The position numbers and the translations under genes are program-made. A DNA stretch of 64,000 bases from Saccharopolyspora phatthalungensis (GTDB lineage: Bacteria; Actinomycetota; Actinomycetes; Mycobacteriales; Pseudonocardiaceae). The stretch lies in assembly GCF_014203395.1 (NCBI RefSeq), contig NZ_JACHIW010000002.1:372001-436000 (forward strand), written 5' to 3'. A model generated the notes under the pieces. The model was not told where the DNA came from, ran no database searches, and saw nothing but the letters and a program-made list of their open reading frames with translations. Positions 44,953 through 54,831 of this stretch are shown here, piece after piece. Numbering within the stretch: position 1 is the first letter of the stretch; each line of letters starts with the position of its first letter.

Positions 44953-45836
44953 GTCGCCTCCGGGTGCGCTCGGGCCAGGCTCTGCAACTCGGCAAGCAGA
45001 AAGCCCAGATGCTCGGTGTGGATGCCGTCCCGGCCGGTTCGCCCCGCCACACCGGCGAGCCCCGATCTGTCGGGCCGCCGCAGGGTGGCCGCCGCAAAGA
45101 CCTGTTCCAGGACGTCGTCGAACTCCGCGCGCGTCTGCGCCGGGTCGATGCCGACACCGGCCCCGACCATCTCCCGGTCGGTCGCGTTCGGCACGAACAG
45201 CTCGTCGACCAGCGGCCACACCTGGTCGAGCCCGTGCTGCATCCGCACGTGCGACACCGCCGTGCCGTCGCCGAGCCGAACCGTCCACCGTGCCGCGTAC
45301 TCGCGGTGGTACGCCAACTCCTTGACGCCCTTGGCCGCGATCGCCGCCAGTACCGGGTCGCGCGACTCGGTCAGCCCGGCCAACAGCGCGAGACGCCACG
45401 TCGAGAACACCAGCAGCCGGGCGATGGTCTGCGCGAAATCGCCGTTGGGCGGCTCGACCAGTCGCACGTTGCGGAACTCGCGCTCGTCGCGGAAGTACGC
45501 CAGCTCGTCCTCGCTGCGCCCGCTGCCATCGGACTGCCCGGCGCGGGCCAGCAGCAACCGCGCCTGCCCCAGCAGGTCCAGCGCGATGTTGGCAAGGGCC
45601 AGCTCGTCCTCGAGCTCCGGCGAGCGGGTGACCCACTCGGTGAGCCGCTGCGAGGCGATCAGGGCATCGTCGCCGAGCATCAGGCAGTACCGGGCGAGCG
45701 CCGTGCCGTCGACGCCGTCGGGCAGCGCGGTGTCCACTCCGGACAGCGGGTCGTCGAAGCCGGTGCCGAAGGCCCAGCGGGACTCGCCGCCGGGCTCGGT
45801 GGTGGTCAGCGCCTCGTAGGCGTTGTCGAACGACAT
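44946..45836 (-). CDS. paaC: phenylacetyl-CoA epoxidase structural subunit PaaC
   Basis: A 296-residue ferritin-like subunit that partners PaaA. It shows LARYCLMLGDDALIASQRL, ALANIALDLLGQARLLL and GVKELAYHREYAARWTVRLG, the usual PaaC helices. It binds PaaA but does not itself carry the catalytic di-iron site in characterised enzymes. Ten bases separate it from paaB. Confidence 0.95.
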   Translation of the reverse strand: MSFDNAYEALTTTEPGGESRWAFGTGFDDPLSGVDTALPDGVDGTALARYCLMLGDDALIASQRLTEWVTRSPELEDELALANIALDLLGQARLLLARAGQSDGSGRSEDELAYFRDEREFRNVRLVEPPNGDFAQTIARLLVFSTWRLALLAGLTESRDPVLAAIAAKGVKELAYHREYAARWTVRLGDGTAVSHVRMQHGLDQVWPLVDELFVPNATDREMVGAGVGIDPAQTRAEFDDVLEQVFAAATLRRPDRSGLAGVAGRTGRDGIHTEHLGFLLAELQSLARAHPEATW

Positions 45837-45846
45837 GGGGCCGGCC

Positions 45847-46158
45847 TCACATGTGCGGAACGTCGTCGGGGATGCGGTAGAACGTGGGATGGCGGTACAC
45901 CTTGTCGCCGCTGGGCGCGAAGAACGGGTCCTTCTCGTCCGGGCTGGACGCGGTGATCGAATCCGCCCGCACCACCCAGATGCTCACGCCCTCGTTGCGG
46001 CGGGTGTAGAGATTGCGCGCGTTGTGCAGCGCCATCTCCTCGTCCGCGGCGTGCAGCGAGCCCACGTGCACGTGGTTCAAACCCCGCTTGCCGCGGACGA
46101 AAACCTCGAATAACGGCCACGAGGACCGCGGCGCGCCAGCTTCGGTGTCCGAACTCAT
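45847..46158 (-). CDS. paaB: phenylacetyl-CoA epoxidase subunit PaaB
   Basis: A 103-residue small subunit that bridges PaaAC units. Typical text: [40 protein letters not shown] and ending [20 protein letters not shown] at 46156-46158 overlaps the paaA stop (ATGA). Confidence 0.95.
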   Translation of the reverse strand: MSSDTEAGAPRSSWPLFEVFVRGKRGLNHVHVGSLHAADEEMALHNARNLYTRRNEGVSIWVVRADSITASSPDEKDPFFAPSGDKVYRHPTFYRIPDDVPHM

Positions 46159-47120
46159 CGCGCGACCTCCTTGCGTGCGGTCTGCTTTTCGGCATAGGCG
46201 GCTGCCGCGTCGCGCACCCACTGCCCTTCCTCGTGCGCGGCCCGGCGGCGGGCGAGCCGCTCCTCGTTGCACGGCCCGTGCCCGGCGATGACCCGCTTGA
46301 GCTCGGACCAGTCCGGCTCCCCGAAGTCGTAGCGCCCGCGGCCGTCATTCCAGCGCAGCGCCGGGTCGGGCAGCGTGACGCCCAGCGCCTCGGCCTGCGG
46401 CACGGTCATGTCGACGAACCGCTGCCGCAGTTCGTCATTAGTGTGCCGCTTGATCCGCCACGCCATGGACTGCTGGGTATTGGGCGAGTCGCCATCGGGC
46501 GGGCCGAACATCATCAGCGACGGCCACCACCAGCGATTCGTCGCCTCCTGCACCATCTCCCGCTGCTCGTCGGTGCCGCGCATCATCGTGAGCAGCAGCT
46601 CATAGCCCTGCCGCTGGTGGAACGACTCCTCTTTGCAGATCCGCACCATGGCGCGCGCGTAGGGCCCGAAGGAGCTGCGGCATAACGGCACCTGGTTGCA
46701 GATCGCCGCCCCGTCGACCAGCCAGCCGATGACGCCGATGTCGGCGAAGGTCAGCGTCGGGTAGTTGAAGATCGACGAGTACTTCTGCCGCCGTTCGATG
46801 AGCTTCTCGGTCAGCTCCGACCGGTCCACGCCGAGCGTTTCGGCCGCGGAGTACAGGTAGAGCCCGTGCCCTGCCTCGTCCTGCACCTTGGCCAGCAGGA
46901 TCGCCTTGCGCCGCAGGCTCGGGGCCCTGCTCAGCCAGTTGCCCTCCGGCTGCATGCCGATGATCTCGGAGTGCGCGTGCTGGGCGATCTGGCGCACCAG
47001 GGTCTTGCGGTAGCCCTCGGGCATCCAGTCGCGCGGTTCGATGCGCTGGTCGTGCGCGATCCGCTCCTCGAAGTGCCGCTGCAGCTCGGCGTCGCCGAGG
47101 CGGTCCACCGTGCTCGTCAT
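46155..47120 (-). CDS. paaA: phenylacetyl-CoA epoxidase catalytic subunit PaaA
   Basis: A 321-residue di-iron oxygenase that converts phenylacetyl-CoA to the ring 1,2-epoxide. Iron ligands are visible in [16 protein letters not shown] and in [18 protein letters not shown] at 47118-47120 is preferred (AGGAG five bases before, overlapping the paaZ stop); GTG at 47126 would add two residues. It is the first of four overlapping epoxidase genes. Confidence 0.95.
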   Translation of the reverse strand: MTSTVDRLGDAELQRHFEERIAHDQRIEPRDWMPEGYRKTLVRQIAQHAHSEIIGMQPEGNWLSRAPSLRRKAILLAKVQDEAGHGLYLYSAAETLGVDRSELTEKLIERRQKYSSIFNYPTLTFADIGVIGWLVDGAAICNQVPLCRSSFGPYARAMVRICKEESFHQRQGYELLLTMMRGTDEQREMVQEATNRWWWPSLMMFGPPDGDSPNTQQSMAWRIKRHTNDELRQRFVDMTVPQAEALGVTLPDPALRWNDGRGRYDFGEPDWSELKRVIAGHGPCNEERLARRRAAHEEGQWVRDAAAAYAEKQTARKEVAR

Positions 47121-47122
47121 GG

Positions 47123-49165
47123 TCACTCCTGCTCCCCCGGCCGCTTGGCCACCAGCGTGAGCACGTCGTACTTGGCCACCGAAGCGCCGTCCTGGTTGGT
47201 CACGTCCACATCCCAGCGAACCTCGCCGTGCTCGGCGCCGACCCGCGGCGTGATCTGCTTCGCGGTCATCGTCACGGTGATCTCGTCACCGGGGTAGGTC
47301 GGCGTGAGGAACCGGAGGTTCTCCAGGCCGTAGTTGGCCAGCACCGGACCCGGGTCCGGGTCGACGAACAGCCCGGCGGCGAAGGACACCACCAGGTAGC
47401 CGTGCGCGACCCGGCCGTCGAAGAACGGGTTGGCCCGCGCCGCTTCCTCGTCGGTGTGCGCGTAGAAGGTGTCGCCGGTGAAGTCGGCGAAGTGCTCGAC
47501 GTCCGGCAAAGTCACCGCGCGCGGCCCGGCGACCACCGTGTCGCCGATGCGTAGTTCCTCGAGGTACTTGCGGAACGGGTGCTTTTCGGTGACGTTGCGC
47601 GGAGATCCGGTCACCCACCGTCCGGTGATCGCGGTCAGCGTCGCCGGGTCGGCCTGTACCGCGGTCCGCTGCATGTGGTGCAGCACGCCGCGCACGCCGC
47701 CCATCTCCTCGCCGCCACCGGCCCGGCCCGGTCCACCGTGGACCAATGCGGGCAGCGGCGAGCCGTGCCCGGTGTTCTCCGCGGCGTTGTCCCGGTTAAG
47801 CACCAACATCCGGCCGTGCCGGGACGCCGCGCCCAGCACCACGTCGCGCGCGAACTCCCGGTCGGCGGTCACCACGGAACCGGCGAGACTGCCCTTGCCG
47901 CGCCGGGCCAGCTCCACGGCCTGCGCGGTGGTCTCGTACGGCAGCACCGTGCTGACCGGGCCGAACGCCTCGACCTCGTGCGGCTGCGGCTGGTCCGGAT
48001 CGTCGCAGCGGACCAGCAGCGGCGGCAGAAACGCGCCGCGCTCCGGATCGGCGTCGACGACCTCGACCCGCTCGGGATCGCCGTGCACCAGGGTCCCGGC
48101 CTCCAGCAACGCCTTGAGCGACCGCCGGACCTCCTCGCGCTGCTCCAGGCTGGCCAGCGCGCCCATCCGCACCTCCGGCGAGGAAGGATTGCCGACGACG
48201 ACCTTGTCCAGTCGCGCCTTGGCCGCCGCCACCACGTCGTCGATGCGGTTCGCCGGCACCAGCGCCCGCCGGATCGCGGTGCACTTCTGCCCGGCCTTGA
48301 CCGTCATCTCGGTGACCAGCTGCTTGACGAACAGGTCGAACTCGTCGGTGCCGGGCGCGGCGTCCGGACCGAGGATCGAGCAGTTCAGCGAATCGGCCTC
48401 CACGTTGAACCGCACCGAGTTCGCCGCCACCACCGGATGGGTGCGCAACCGCTGGCCCGTCGAGGCGGAGCCGGTGAACGACACCAGGTCCTGGTCCGTC
48501 AGGTGCTCGAAGAGGTCGCCCACGCCGCCGCAGATCAGTTGTAGCGAGCCCACGGGCAACAGTCCCGAATCGACCATCAGCTCCACCAGTCGGTGCGTGA
48601 GATACGCGGTCTGGCTGGCCGGCTTGATCAGGCTGGGCACCCCGGCCAGAAAGGCGGGCGCGAACTTTTCCAGCGGCCCCCACACCGGGAAGTTGAACGC
48701 GTTGATCTGCACCGCGACGCCTCGCAACGGTGTGCAGATGTGCTGCCCGACGAACGTGCCGCCCTTGCTCAGCGGCTCGACCGCGCCATCGGCGTACACG
48801 GTGTCGTTGGGCAGTTCCCGGCGGCCCTTGCTGGAGTAGCCGAACAGCACCCCGATACCGCCGTCGATGTCGAATTTGGAGTCACCGAGCGTGGCACCGG
48901 TTCGAGCCGACAGCGCGTACAGCTCCTCGCGATGCTCACGCAGGTACGACGCCAGGCTCTTCAGCAACGCGGCTCGCTGGTGGAAGGTCAGCTCCGCCAG
49001 CGCCGGGCCGCCCCGGCCGCGCCCGTGCGCCAGCACCGCGGCCATGTCGATCCCGGCCGAGGAAACCCGCGCGACCTCCTCACCGGTCACGGCATCGCGC
49101 AGCGGCACCCCGTCGTCCGATGGGGCGTGCCAGGCACCGTTGACGTAGCTCCGCAGGGCAGCCAT
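47123..49165 (-). CDS. paaZ: oxepin-CoA hydrolase / semialdehyde dehydrogenase PaaZ
   Basis: A 680-residue fusion. The N-terminal aldehyde dehydrogenase (to about 520) has [19 protein letters not shown], Glu in FNVEADSLN and the catalytic Cys in [12 protein letters not shown]. The C-terminal MaoC-type hydratase has [19 protein letters not shown] and [15 protein letters not shown]. It opens the oxepin-CoA ring and oxidises the resulting aldehyde. It is first in the minus-strand operon and sits behind a PaaR-like site. Confidence 0.95.
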   Translation of the reverse strand: MAALRSYVNGAWHAPSDDGVPLRDAVTGEEVARVSSAGIDMAAVLAHGRGRGGPALAELTFHQRAALLKSLASYLREHREELYALSARTGATLGDSKFDIDGGIGVLFGYSSKGRRELPNDTVYADGAVEPLSKGGTFVGQHICTPLRGVAVQINAFNFPVWGPLEKFAPAFLAGVPSLIKPASQTAYLTHRLVELMVDSGLLPVGSLQLICGGVGDLFEHLTDQDLVSFTGSASTGQRLRTHPVVAANSVRFNVEADSLNCSILGPDAAPGTDEFDLFVKQLVTEMTVKAGQKCTAIRRALVPANRIDDVVAAAKARLDKVVVGNPSSPEVRMGALASLEQREEVRRSLKALLEAGTLVHGDPERVEVVDADPERGAFLPPLLVRCDDPDQPQPHEVEAFGPVSTVLPYETTAQAVELARRGKGSLAGSVVTADREFARDVVLGAASRHGRMLVLNRDNAAENTGHGSPLPALVHGGPGRAGGGEEMGGVRGVLHHMQRTAVQADPATLTAITGRWVTGSPRNVTEKHPFRKYLEELRIGDTVVAGPRAVTLPDVEHFADFTGDTFYAHTDEEAARANPFFDGRVAHGYLVVSFAAGLFVDPDPGPVLANYGLENLRFLTPTYPGDEITVTMTAKQITPRVGAEHGEVRWDVDVTNQDGASVAKYDVLTLVAKRPGEQE

Positions 49166-49195
49166 GCACCCCGACCTCCTCCGGCTGGTTCTTTA

Positions 49196-49217
49196 ACTGA
49201 CCGTTCGTTCAAAAAAG
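49196..49217. promoter_or_regulatory. PaaR-like operator before paaZ
   Basis: ACT-G-ACCG-TT-CG begins a match to the corynebacterial PaaR motif (ACTNACCGNNCGNNCGGTNAGT). The left half is perfect and the right half degenerate. It lies about 30 bases before the paaZ start. Confidence 0.5.
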
Positions 49218-49333
49218 TAGCACTTCCGGCCGCATCCGCGCATCACCCGACACGCCGGAATTCCGCGTTGCCGAGCCAGCTGGGACGGCTGCACCGGACC
49301 CCCTTGACAGCACCCGGCAACGGCGTCTTAATT

Positions 49334-49355
49334 ACCGACTATTCGTTCGGTTACG
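49334..49355. promoter_or_regulatory. PaaR-like operator before paaI
   Basis: The 22 bases end TTCGTTCGGTTACG and match about 11 of the 16 fixed positions of the PaaR motif, best in the right half. It lies 14 bases before the paaI start. Confidence 0.5.
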
Positions 49356-49368
49356 AGGCGGTGGACCA

Positions 49369-49812
49369 GTGCAGGAGACCGGCGCGAGAACGCACGACCC
49401 GGCGCGGGCCATCTTCGGTGACGACCGCGCCTCGCAGGCCCTCGGCATCGAGCTCGTCGAGACCGGCAACGGATTCGCCCGGACCCGGATGCGGATCACC
49501 GACGCGATGGTCAACGGCCACGGGATCGCTCACGGGGGCTACATCTTCCTGCTGGCCGACACGACCTTCGCCTGCGCCTGCAACAGCCACGGCCCGACGA
49601 CAGTGGCGGCGCGCGCGGACATCACCTTCATCCGTCCCGCGCGGGGCGGCGACCTGCTGGTCGCCCGCGCCGAGGAACGAACCCGGTTCGGCCGCAGCGG
49701 GATCTACGACGTATCCGTGCAGCGCGGCGACGAACTGATCGCCGAATTCCGCGGCCACAGCCGATCGCTGCACGGCGAACAGATCAATCAGCCCGAGGGG
49801 GCCAGACCATGA
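49369..49812 (+). CDS. paaI: hydroxyphenylacetyl-CoA thioesterase PaaI
   Basis: A 147-residue hotdog-fold thioesterase that frees CoA from dead-end phenylacetate intermediates. Motif DAMVNGHGIAHGGYIFLLAD holds the family HGG loop, followed by ARADITFIRPARGGDLLV. GTG at 49369. The stop overlaps the paaK start (ATGA). It heads the plus-strand paaI-paaK-paaR unit. Confidence 0.92.
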   Translation: MQETGARTHDPARAIFGDDRASQALGIELVETGNGFARTRMRITDAMVNGHGIAHGGYIFLLADTTFACACNSHGPTTVAARADITFIRPARGGDLLVARAEERTRFGRSGIYDVSVQRGDELIAEFRGHSRSLHGEQINQPEGARP

Positions 49813-51158
49813 CCGGGCGAACGGCGCTGACCTCGCCGCGCCGGCTCGGAGCCGCGCCAAACCCGGCCGATCTCGACGCCGCCGAGCGGTATTCCGCCGA
49901 CGAGCTCGCCGCGGTGCAGTTGGAGCGCCTGCAACGGACCCTGCGCCACGCCTACGACAACGTGGCGCTCTACCGTGACAAGTTCGACGCCGCGGCCGTC
50001 CGGCCGGAGGACTGCCGCAGCCTGGCCGACCTGGCGAAGTTCCCGCACACCACCAAGCAGGACCTGCGGGACAATTACCCCTTCGGCATGTTCGCGGTGC
50101 CCATGCAGCAGGTCCGCCGCCTGCACGCCTCCAGCGGAACGACCGGCAAGCCGACCGTCGTCGGCTACACCGAGCGGGACCTGGAGGTCTGGGCCGACAT
50201 GGTGGCGCGCTCCATCCGCGCGGCCGGCGGGCGCCCGGGCCACAAGGTGCATGTCTCCTACGGCTACGGCCTGTTCACCGGCGGGCTCGGCGCGCACTAC
50301 GGGGCCGAGCGGCTTGGTTGCACCGTGATCCCGGCCTCCGGCGGGATGACCGCCCGGCAGGTACAGATCATCCAGGACTTCCGGCCCGAGATCATCATGG
50401 TCACGCCGTCGTACATGCTCACCCTCATCGACGAGTTCGAGCGGCAGGGCATCGACCCGCGCGGCACCTCGCTGCGAATCGGCATCTTCGGCGCCGAGCC
50501 GTGGACCGAGCAGATGCGGGCGGAGATCGAAGAACGGTTGGACATCGACGCGGTCGATATCTACGGCCTGTCCGAGGTGATGGGCCCCGGTGTGGCCAAT
50601 GAGTGCGTGGAGACCAAGGACGGGCTGCACATCTGGGAGGACCACTTCTACCCCGAGGTGATCGATCCGCTCACCGAAGAGGCGGTGCCGGACGGCGTCG
50701 AGGGCGAGCTGGTGTTCACCTCGCTGACCAAACAGGCGATGCCGATCATCCGCTACCGCACGCGGGACCTGACCAGGCTGCTGCCCGGCACGGCTCGGCC
50801 GATGCGCCGGATGACCAAGATCACCGGTCGCAGCGACGACATGATCATCCTGCGCGGCGTGAACGTCTACCCCACCCAGATCGAGGAGCTGGTGCTGCGC
50901 ACCGAGGGGCTGTCGCCGCACTTCCAGCTGGTGCTCACCCGCGAAGGCCGGATGGACAAGATGACCGTGCGGGTCGAGGCCCGCATCGACTGCCCCGGCA
51001 GCCGCCGGGAACCGGCCGGCATCGAACTGGTCCGCGCGATCAAGGACGGCGTCGGCATCAGCACCGAGGTCACCGTGGTGGATCCGGACACGCTGGAGCG
51101 CTCGGTCGGCAAGCTGCGCCGGCTCGTGGACCGGCGCGAATCCCGATCCGCGGACTGA
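49809..51158 (+). CDS. paaK: phenylacetate-CoA ligase PaaK
   Basis: A 449-residue adenylate-forming ligase that activates phenylacetate, the first pathway step. Motifs: ATP loop LHASSGTTGKPTVVGYT, VDIYGLSEVMGPGVANEC, RYRTRDLTRL and ITGRSDDMIILRGVNVYPTQ. Typical length for PaaK. Translation is coupled to paaI, and paaR follows after 13 bases. Confidence 0.95.
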   Translation: MTGRTALTSPRRLGAAPNPADLDAAERYSADELAAVQLERLQRTLRHAYDNVALYRDKFDAAAVRPEDCRSLADLAKFPHTTKQDLRDNYPFGMFAVPMQQVRRLHASSGTTGKPTVVGYTERDLEVWADMVARSIRAAGGRPGHKVHVSYGYGLFTGGLGAHYGAERLGCTVIPASGGMTARQVQIIQDFRPEIIMVTPSYMLTLIDEFERQGIDPRGTSLRIGIFGAEPWTEQMRAEIEERLDIDAVDIYGLSEVMGPGVANECVETKDGLHIWEDHFYPEVIDPLTEEAVPDGVEGELVFTSLTKQAMPIIRYRTRDLTRLLPGTARPMRRMTKITGRSDDMIILRGVNVYPTQIEELVLRTEGLSPHFQLVLTREGRMDKMTVRVEARIDCPGSRREPAGIELVRAIKDGVGISTEVTVVDPDTLERSVGKLRRLVDRRESRSAD

Positions 51159-51171
51159 AATACTGCAAGCC

Positions 51172-51792
51172 ATGTCGGAAACCGCTGGGCGTGCGAACCG
51201 CCGAGGACGGCCGGGCTACGACCTCGGCCGACTGCTGGATGTCACCGTCCGGGTGTTCAACGAGCGCGGCTACGAGGGCACCAGCATGGAGGACCTCTCC
51301 CAGCGGCTGGGCATCACCAAATCGGCGATCTACTACCACGTCTCCAGCAAGGACGAGCTGCTGCGGCTGAGCGTCAACCGGGCGCTGGACGCGCTGTTCG
51401 CGGTCACCGAGGAAGAGGCGTCGAATACCGGAAAGGCCATCGACCGGCTGGAACACGTGGTCCGGCGCAGCATCGAGGTGTTGGTCGAGGAGCTGCCGTT
51501 CGTCACGCTGCTGCTGCGGGTTCGGGGCAACACCAGGGTCGAGCGGCAGGCGCTGACCCGGCGCCGCGAATTCGATCACGTGGTCAGCGAACTGGTCAAG
51601 CAGGCCGAGGCGGAGGGCAGCATCCGGCCGGATGTCGATCCGGCGCTGACCAGCAGGCTGCTGTTCGGCATGGTCAACTCGGTCATCGAGTGGTACAAGC
51701 CGAGCCGCGGTCTGCGGGCCGCGCAGGTGGCCGACGCCGTCACCAAGATCGCCTTCGACGGGCTGCGCACCATTCCGGGAAAACAGGCGTAA
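51172..51792 (+). CDS. paaR: TetR-family repressor of phenylacetate catabolism, PaaR
   Basis: A 206-residue repressor with its HTH at residues 18-65 (FNERGYEGTSMEDLSQRLGI, KSAIYYHVSSKDELLRLSV). Position directly after paaK and the two PaaR-like sites between paaZ and paaI support a role as phenylacetyl-CoA-responsive repressor of both operons, as shown for PaaR elsewhere. It is an autoregulated member of its own operon. Confidence 0.9.
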   Translation: MSETAGRANRRGRPGYDLGRLLDVTVRVFNERGYEGTSMEDLSQRLGITKSAIYYHVSSKDELLRLSVNRALDALFAVTEEEASNTGKAIDRLEHVVRRSIEVLVEELPFVTLLLRVRGNTRVERQALTRRREFDHVVSELVKQAEAEGSIRPDVDPALTSRLLFGMVNSVIEWYKPSRGLRAAQVADAVTKIAFDGLRTIPGKQA

Positions 51793-52237
51793 CGAATTCC
51801 CGGTTCTGCTGTCTTACCGTTCCAGGCTCGGTTCCCGTGGGCGGATCGCCGCCTGCCCATGAAGCAGGAGAATCCGGGGCGGCGCTAGTTACGCATGTGA
51901 CGAAAGACGCAAGTGCCCGCGCCGCTTGCCATGCAGACGTTAGCGGCGATCCGGGCGCCACCAGGCGTTGAACACATCGGACTGTTCCGCCGCGGCGGCG
52001 AAATCAGCAACTTGTGGGTGACAAAAGACTCCTGCGATCTCGACCCCGGTCCCCTTAGTCTGACTCGTTGTGACCGCCCCGGACCCGGCGGTTGCAAGGG
52101 CGGATCCGCTGATTCTGGGGACAGCGGCACCAACTTCTGGCACCGGCCGCGAGCCGGTATGTCTTGGCCGTCTTCAGCCGTACCGGGCCCGCCTTCCCTC
52201 TCGCCCTGAACCCTGGACGAGTCATCTGGAGGCGACA
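51793..52237. other. 445-base gap
   Basis: No gene is supported, although a frame is open from 52070 in the phase of the next gene. The last bases hold the GGAGG used by that gene. No clear promoter or palindrome was found. Confidence 0.4.
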
Positions 52238-52873
52238 TTGTCAAGGCTTGAGTCGATCGCTCGCGCCTTCCTCCGCTACCTCTACGAAGACGACCGCTTC
52301 CGACCGGAGGTCGCGGGCTTCTTCGACAGCCCGGCGGCCGAAGCGGCCGCGTTGCAACCGTCGTGGGCCGAACTCGCCGACGTCTTGCGGAACCTGCGCG
52401 AGCACGAGCTGATCGCCACCAGCGGCACCGGTCAGCAGGGTGCGCCCGCCCGCGCGGGCCTGACCGGATCCGGATTGATCTGCGCCGGGCGGCACGGCGG
52501 CGACGTCAGTTCCTGGGCACGAGCGCAATCGGTCGCCGTGCTGGACGAGCGCCCACCGCACCCGGTCGTACCCACGCAGGCAGCGCCGACCTCGCCAGCC
52601 GGCCCGGACTTCACCGGGCTGACCCGGGTGGCCAAGGTCGTGTTGCTGGCCTTGCCGACGGTGCACGCTCGCTACGGTGACACCGTCGAGATCGAACTGA
52701 TCGCCCGGCGGCTGTGCGAGGCCGCACGGCAGGATCGCCCGGACCCACACCGGGTGCGACCGCTTGCCTATCGGCTGCGCTCCGAACTGGCCACCGGCTC
52801 CGTCGCGAAGACACTGGGCGTGGTCCTGCTCGACGGCCTGGACGAGGCCCTGGCCGAAAGCGGCCTGGAGTGA
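52238..52873 (+). CDS. hypothetical protein (211 aa)
   Basis: TTG at 52238 lies six bases after GGAGG and is preferred to the earlier open frame. The N-terminal ~70 residues are helical (IARAFLRYLYEDDRFRPEVA, SWAELADVLRNLREHELI). A Gly/Ala/Pro-rich linker follows. The C-terminal domain includes RVAKVVLLALPTVHARYGDT, EIELIARRLCEAAR and ends TLGVVLLDGLDEAL. No catalytic or membrane motif is recognised. Confidence 0.55.
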   Translation: MSRLESIARAFLRYLYEDDRFRPEVAGFFDSPAAEAAALQPSWAELADVLRNLREHELIATSGTGQQGAPARAGLTGSGLICAGRHGGDVSSWARAQSVAVLDERPPHPVVPTQAAPTSPAGPDFTGLTRVAKVVLLALPTVHARYGDTVEIELIARRLCEAARQDRPDPHRVRPLAYRLRSELATGSVAKTLGVVLLDGLDEALAESGLE

Positions 52874-52963
52874 GCAGTCCCCATTGGACTCGGGCAGTGA
52901 CCGGCTTCACCGCGGCGGCTACCGTACGCACGCGCAGGCGCTCCGTGTGCTGAGATTTCCGGT

Positions 52964-53932
52964 ATGGACACGGGCACCAGGCTGCAGGCAGCGTCGCGCC
53001 GCGAGCTCGATGCCGCGGGCGTTGCACCGCAGTTGCGCGCCGCCTACCAGCGGTGCCGGATGCTCAACGCCGCACACGGCCGCACCTACTTCCTCGCGAC
53101 GCGCCTTCTGACCCCGGCGCAGCGGCCCTCGGTGCACGCGCTCTACGGCTTCGCGCGGTGGGTCGACGACATCGTCGACGACACGGAACAGCCGCGAACG
53201 GTGCGGGACCGGCAGCAGGCATTGGACCAACTGGACCGCGATTTGCGTGCCTGCCTGCGCACCGGGCGCAGCGATCACCCGATCCTGGCCGCGCTCATCG
53301 ACACCGTTGCGCGGCACCGCATCGACCCCGCTATGTTCACCGACTTCATGGCCTCGATGCGGATGGATCTGACGGTCCGCGAATATCCGACCCGGGCGGC
53401 ACTGGACGCCTACATTTACGGGTCTGCGGCGGTGATCGGCCTCCAACTGCTCCCGGTGCTCGGCACGGTGTGCCCGGCCGCCGAGGCCGAGCCCTACGCG
53501 GCGGCCCTGGGCGGGGCTTTCCAACTCACCAACTTCCTGCGCGATGTCGGCGAGGACCTCGACCGCGGCCGGGTCTATCTGCCGATGGAGGAACTGGCGG
53601 CGTTCGGGGTGGGCCGGGACCGGCTGGCCTGGTGCCGGGGCGGCCGACCGGATCGCCGAGTGCGTCAGGCGCTGGCCGATCAGGTGGCGCGCACCCGCGC
53701 GCAGTACCGGGCCGCGGAGCCGGGGATAGCGCTGCTCGCCCCCTTGTCCCGGCCGTGCGTGACCACGGCGTTCACGCTGTACGGCGAGATCTTGGACCGC
53801 ATCGTGGAGTCGGGGTACGACGTGTTCCGGCGGCGGCTGGCGGTCTCCGGCACGCGCCGCCTGGGTGTCGCGGCCGCAGCGCTCGGCTCGGTGGTCGCCG
53901 CCCGCCTCCGCGCCCGCCGCTCCTACGTGTGA
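52964..53932 (+). CDS. crtB: phytoene/squalene synthase family protein
   Basis: A 322-residue trans-isoprenyl diphosphate synthase (head-to-head). The two aspartate motifs that hold Mg and diphosphate are present: [12 protein letters not shown] (about residue 67) and [20 protein letters not shown] (about residue 190). Phytoene synthase is the closest match by eye; squalene-type members share these motifs. No desaturase, cyclase or GGPP synthase is nearby, so the pathway is incomplete here. Confidence 0.85.
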   Translation: MDTGTRLQAASRRELDAAGVAPQLRAAYQRCRMLNAAHGRTYFLATRLLTPAQRPSVHALYGFARWVDDIVDDTEQPRTVRDRQQALDQLDRDLRACLRTGRSDHPILAALIDTVARHRIDPAMFTDFMASMRMDLTVREYPTRAALDAYIYGSAAVIGLQLLPVLGTVCPAAEAEPYAAALGGAFQLTNFLRDVGEDLDRGRVYLPMEELAAFGVGRDRLAWCRGGRPDRRVRQALADQVARTRAQYRAAEPGIALLAPLSRPCVTTAFTLYGEILDRIVESGYDVFRRRLAVSGTRRLGVAAAALGSVVAARLRARRSYV

Positions 53933-53997
53933 CCACCGTGCTCAGCGGGTATGCGATACGCGTCGTGCCCTACCACCAGAAAGCGAGGTGGCCGACG

Positions 53998-54333
53998 TTG
54001 CCACAGCAGAGCTGGACCGAGAAGGAAGAACGGCAGTACGAACACATCAAGAACCAGGCCTTGGAACGCGGCAGCAGCGAGGATCGCGCCGAGGAGATTG
54101 CCGCGCGAACGGTCAACAAGACACGCGCACAGCGCGGCGAGTCACAGCAGCAGAGCCGGACCGCCACGCAGGACATCCCGCCGCAACGCCGCGGCGGACT
54201 TCGTTCCGGCAGCCGATCGGGACCGGGTGGCCGGACCAAGCAGCAGCTCTACGCGGATGCGCAGCGCGCAGGCATCAGGGGCCGCTCGAAGATGACCAAG
54301 GCGGACCTGGAGCGGGCCTTGCAGCAACGCTGA
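53998..54333 (+). CDS. basic protein with Rho-N/SAP-like C-terminus
   Basis: A 111-residue protein starting with TTG after GAGGTGG. It opens WTEKEERQYEHIKNQALERG and continues AEEIAARTVNKTRAQRGE, a pattern seen in plasmid-stabilisation-like actinomycete proteins. After a Gln/Ser/Gly/Arg-rich middle, the C-terminus has a helix pair with RAGIRGRSKMTKADLERALQ. That motif is nearly the same as the end of Ku in this window. It is probably a small DNA-binding protein. Confidence 0.7.
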   Translation: MPQQSWTEKEERQYEHIKNQALERGSSEDRAEEIAARTVNKTRAQRGESQQQSRTATQDIPPQRRGGLRSGSRSGPGGRTKQQLYADAQRAGIRGRSKMTKADLERALQQR

Positions 54334-54399
54334 CCGCGCGAACTTCGCGTCCACGTGTGCACGGATAGCGGAGTTCCACCATTCAGGTGGGTGGAACCA

Positions 54400-54810
54400 A
54401 TGACGTATGGGGTTTCGCCGACGACGGAACGTGGCGGAAACTCTGAGAGAGCGCCGCAACCAGCGCTCGTTGGGGGCGACCAGATGGAGAGCGGAACGCC
54501 ATCGCGCTGGGAAGACGTCAACGCGACCGCCGAAATGATCGCGCAGGCAGGCCGTAAATTGGAGGGCAGTGCCCGCGGTGTGGGTCAAACGCCGGTCGAA
54601 GTCACCGCGGCGCGGGAAGCGTTGCTCGTCGTCACCGCGGCAGGCGCCCGGTTGGCCCGGCAACTGGACGTGCTTGCATCCGCGTACGAATCGTCGAACG
54701 TCGCCGAGCCCTCGACGGTGCACGTCGCGCTCGACCAGGCAGCAGCCGCCGCCGAAGACCTCGGCAACTGCGCGAAGGTCGCCGCGCAGGCCATCGATGG
54801 AGACGAATGA
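54400..54810 (+). CDS. hypothetical helical protein
   Basis: Up to 136 residues from ATG 54400, or 108 from ATG 54484 (MESGTPSRWEDVNATAEMIA). The body is alpha-helical and Ala-rich (ALLVVTAAGARLARQLDVLA, HVALDQAAAAAEDLGNCAKV). No membrane segment or known motif. The start is uncertain. Confidence 0.5.
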   Translation: MTYGVSPTTERGGNSERAPQPALVGGDQMESGTPSRWEDVNATAEMIAQAGRKLEGSARGVGQTPVEVTAAREALLVVTAAGARLARQLDVLASAYESSNVAEPSTVHVALDQAAAAAEDLGNCAKVAAQAIDGDE

Positions 54811-54831
54811 CCGCGCGGCGGCCTTCGACCG

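Noticed and set aside
49788..51173. 461-codon minus-strand open frame opposite paaK
   Set aside because: His/Asp/Arg-rich shadow of a well-supported gene.
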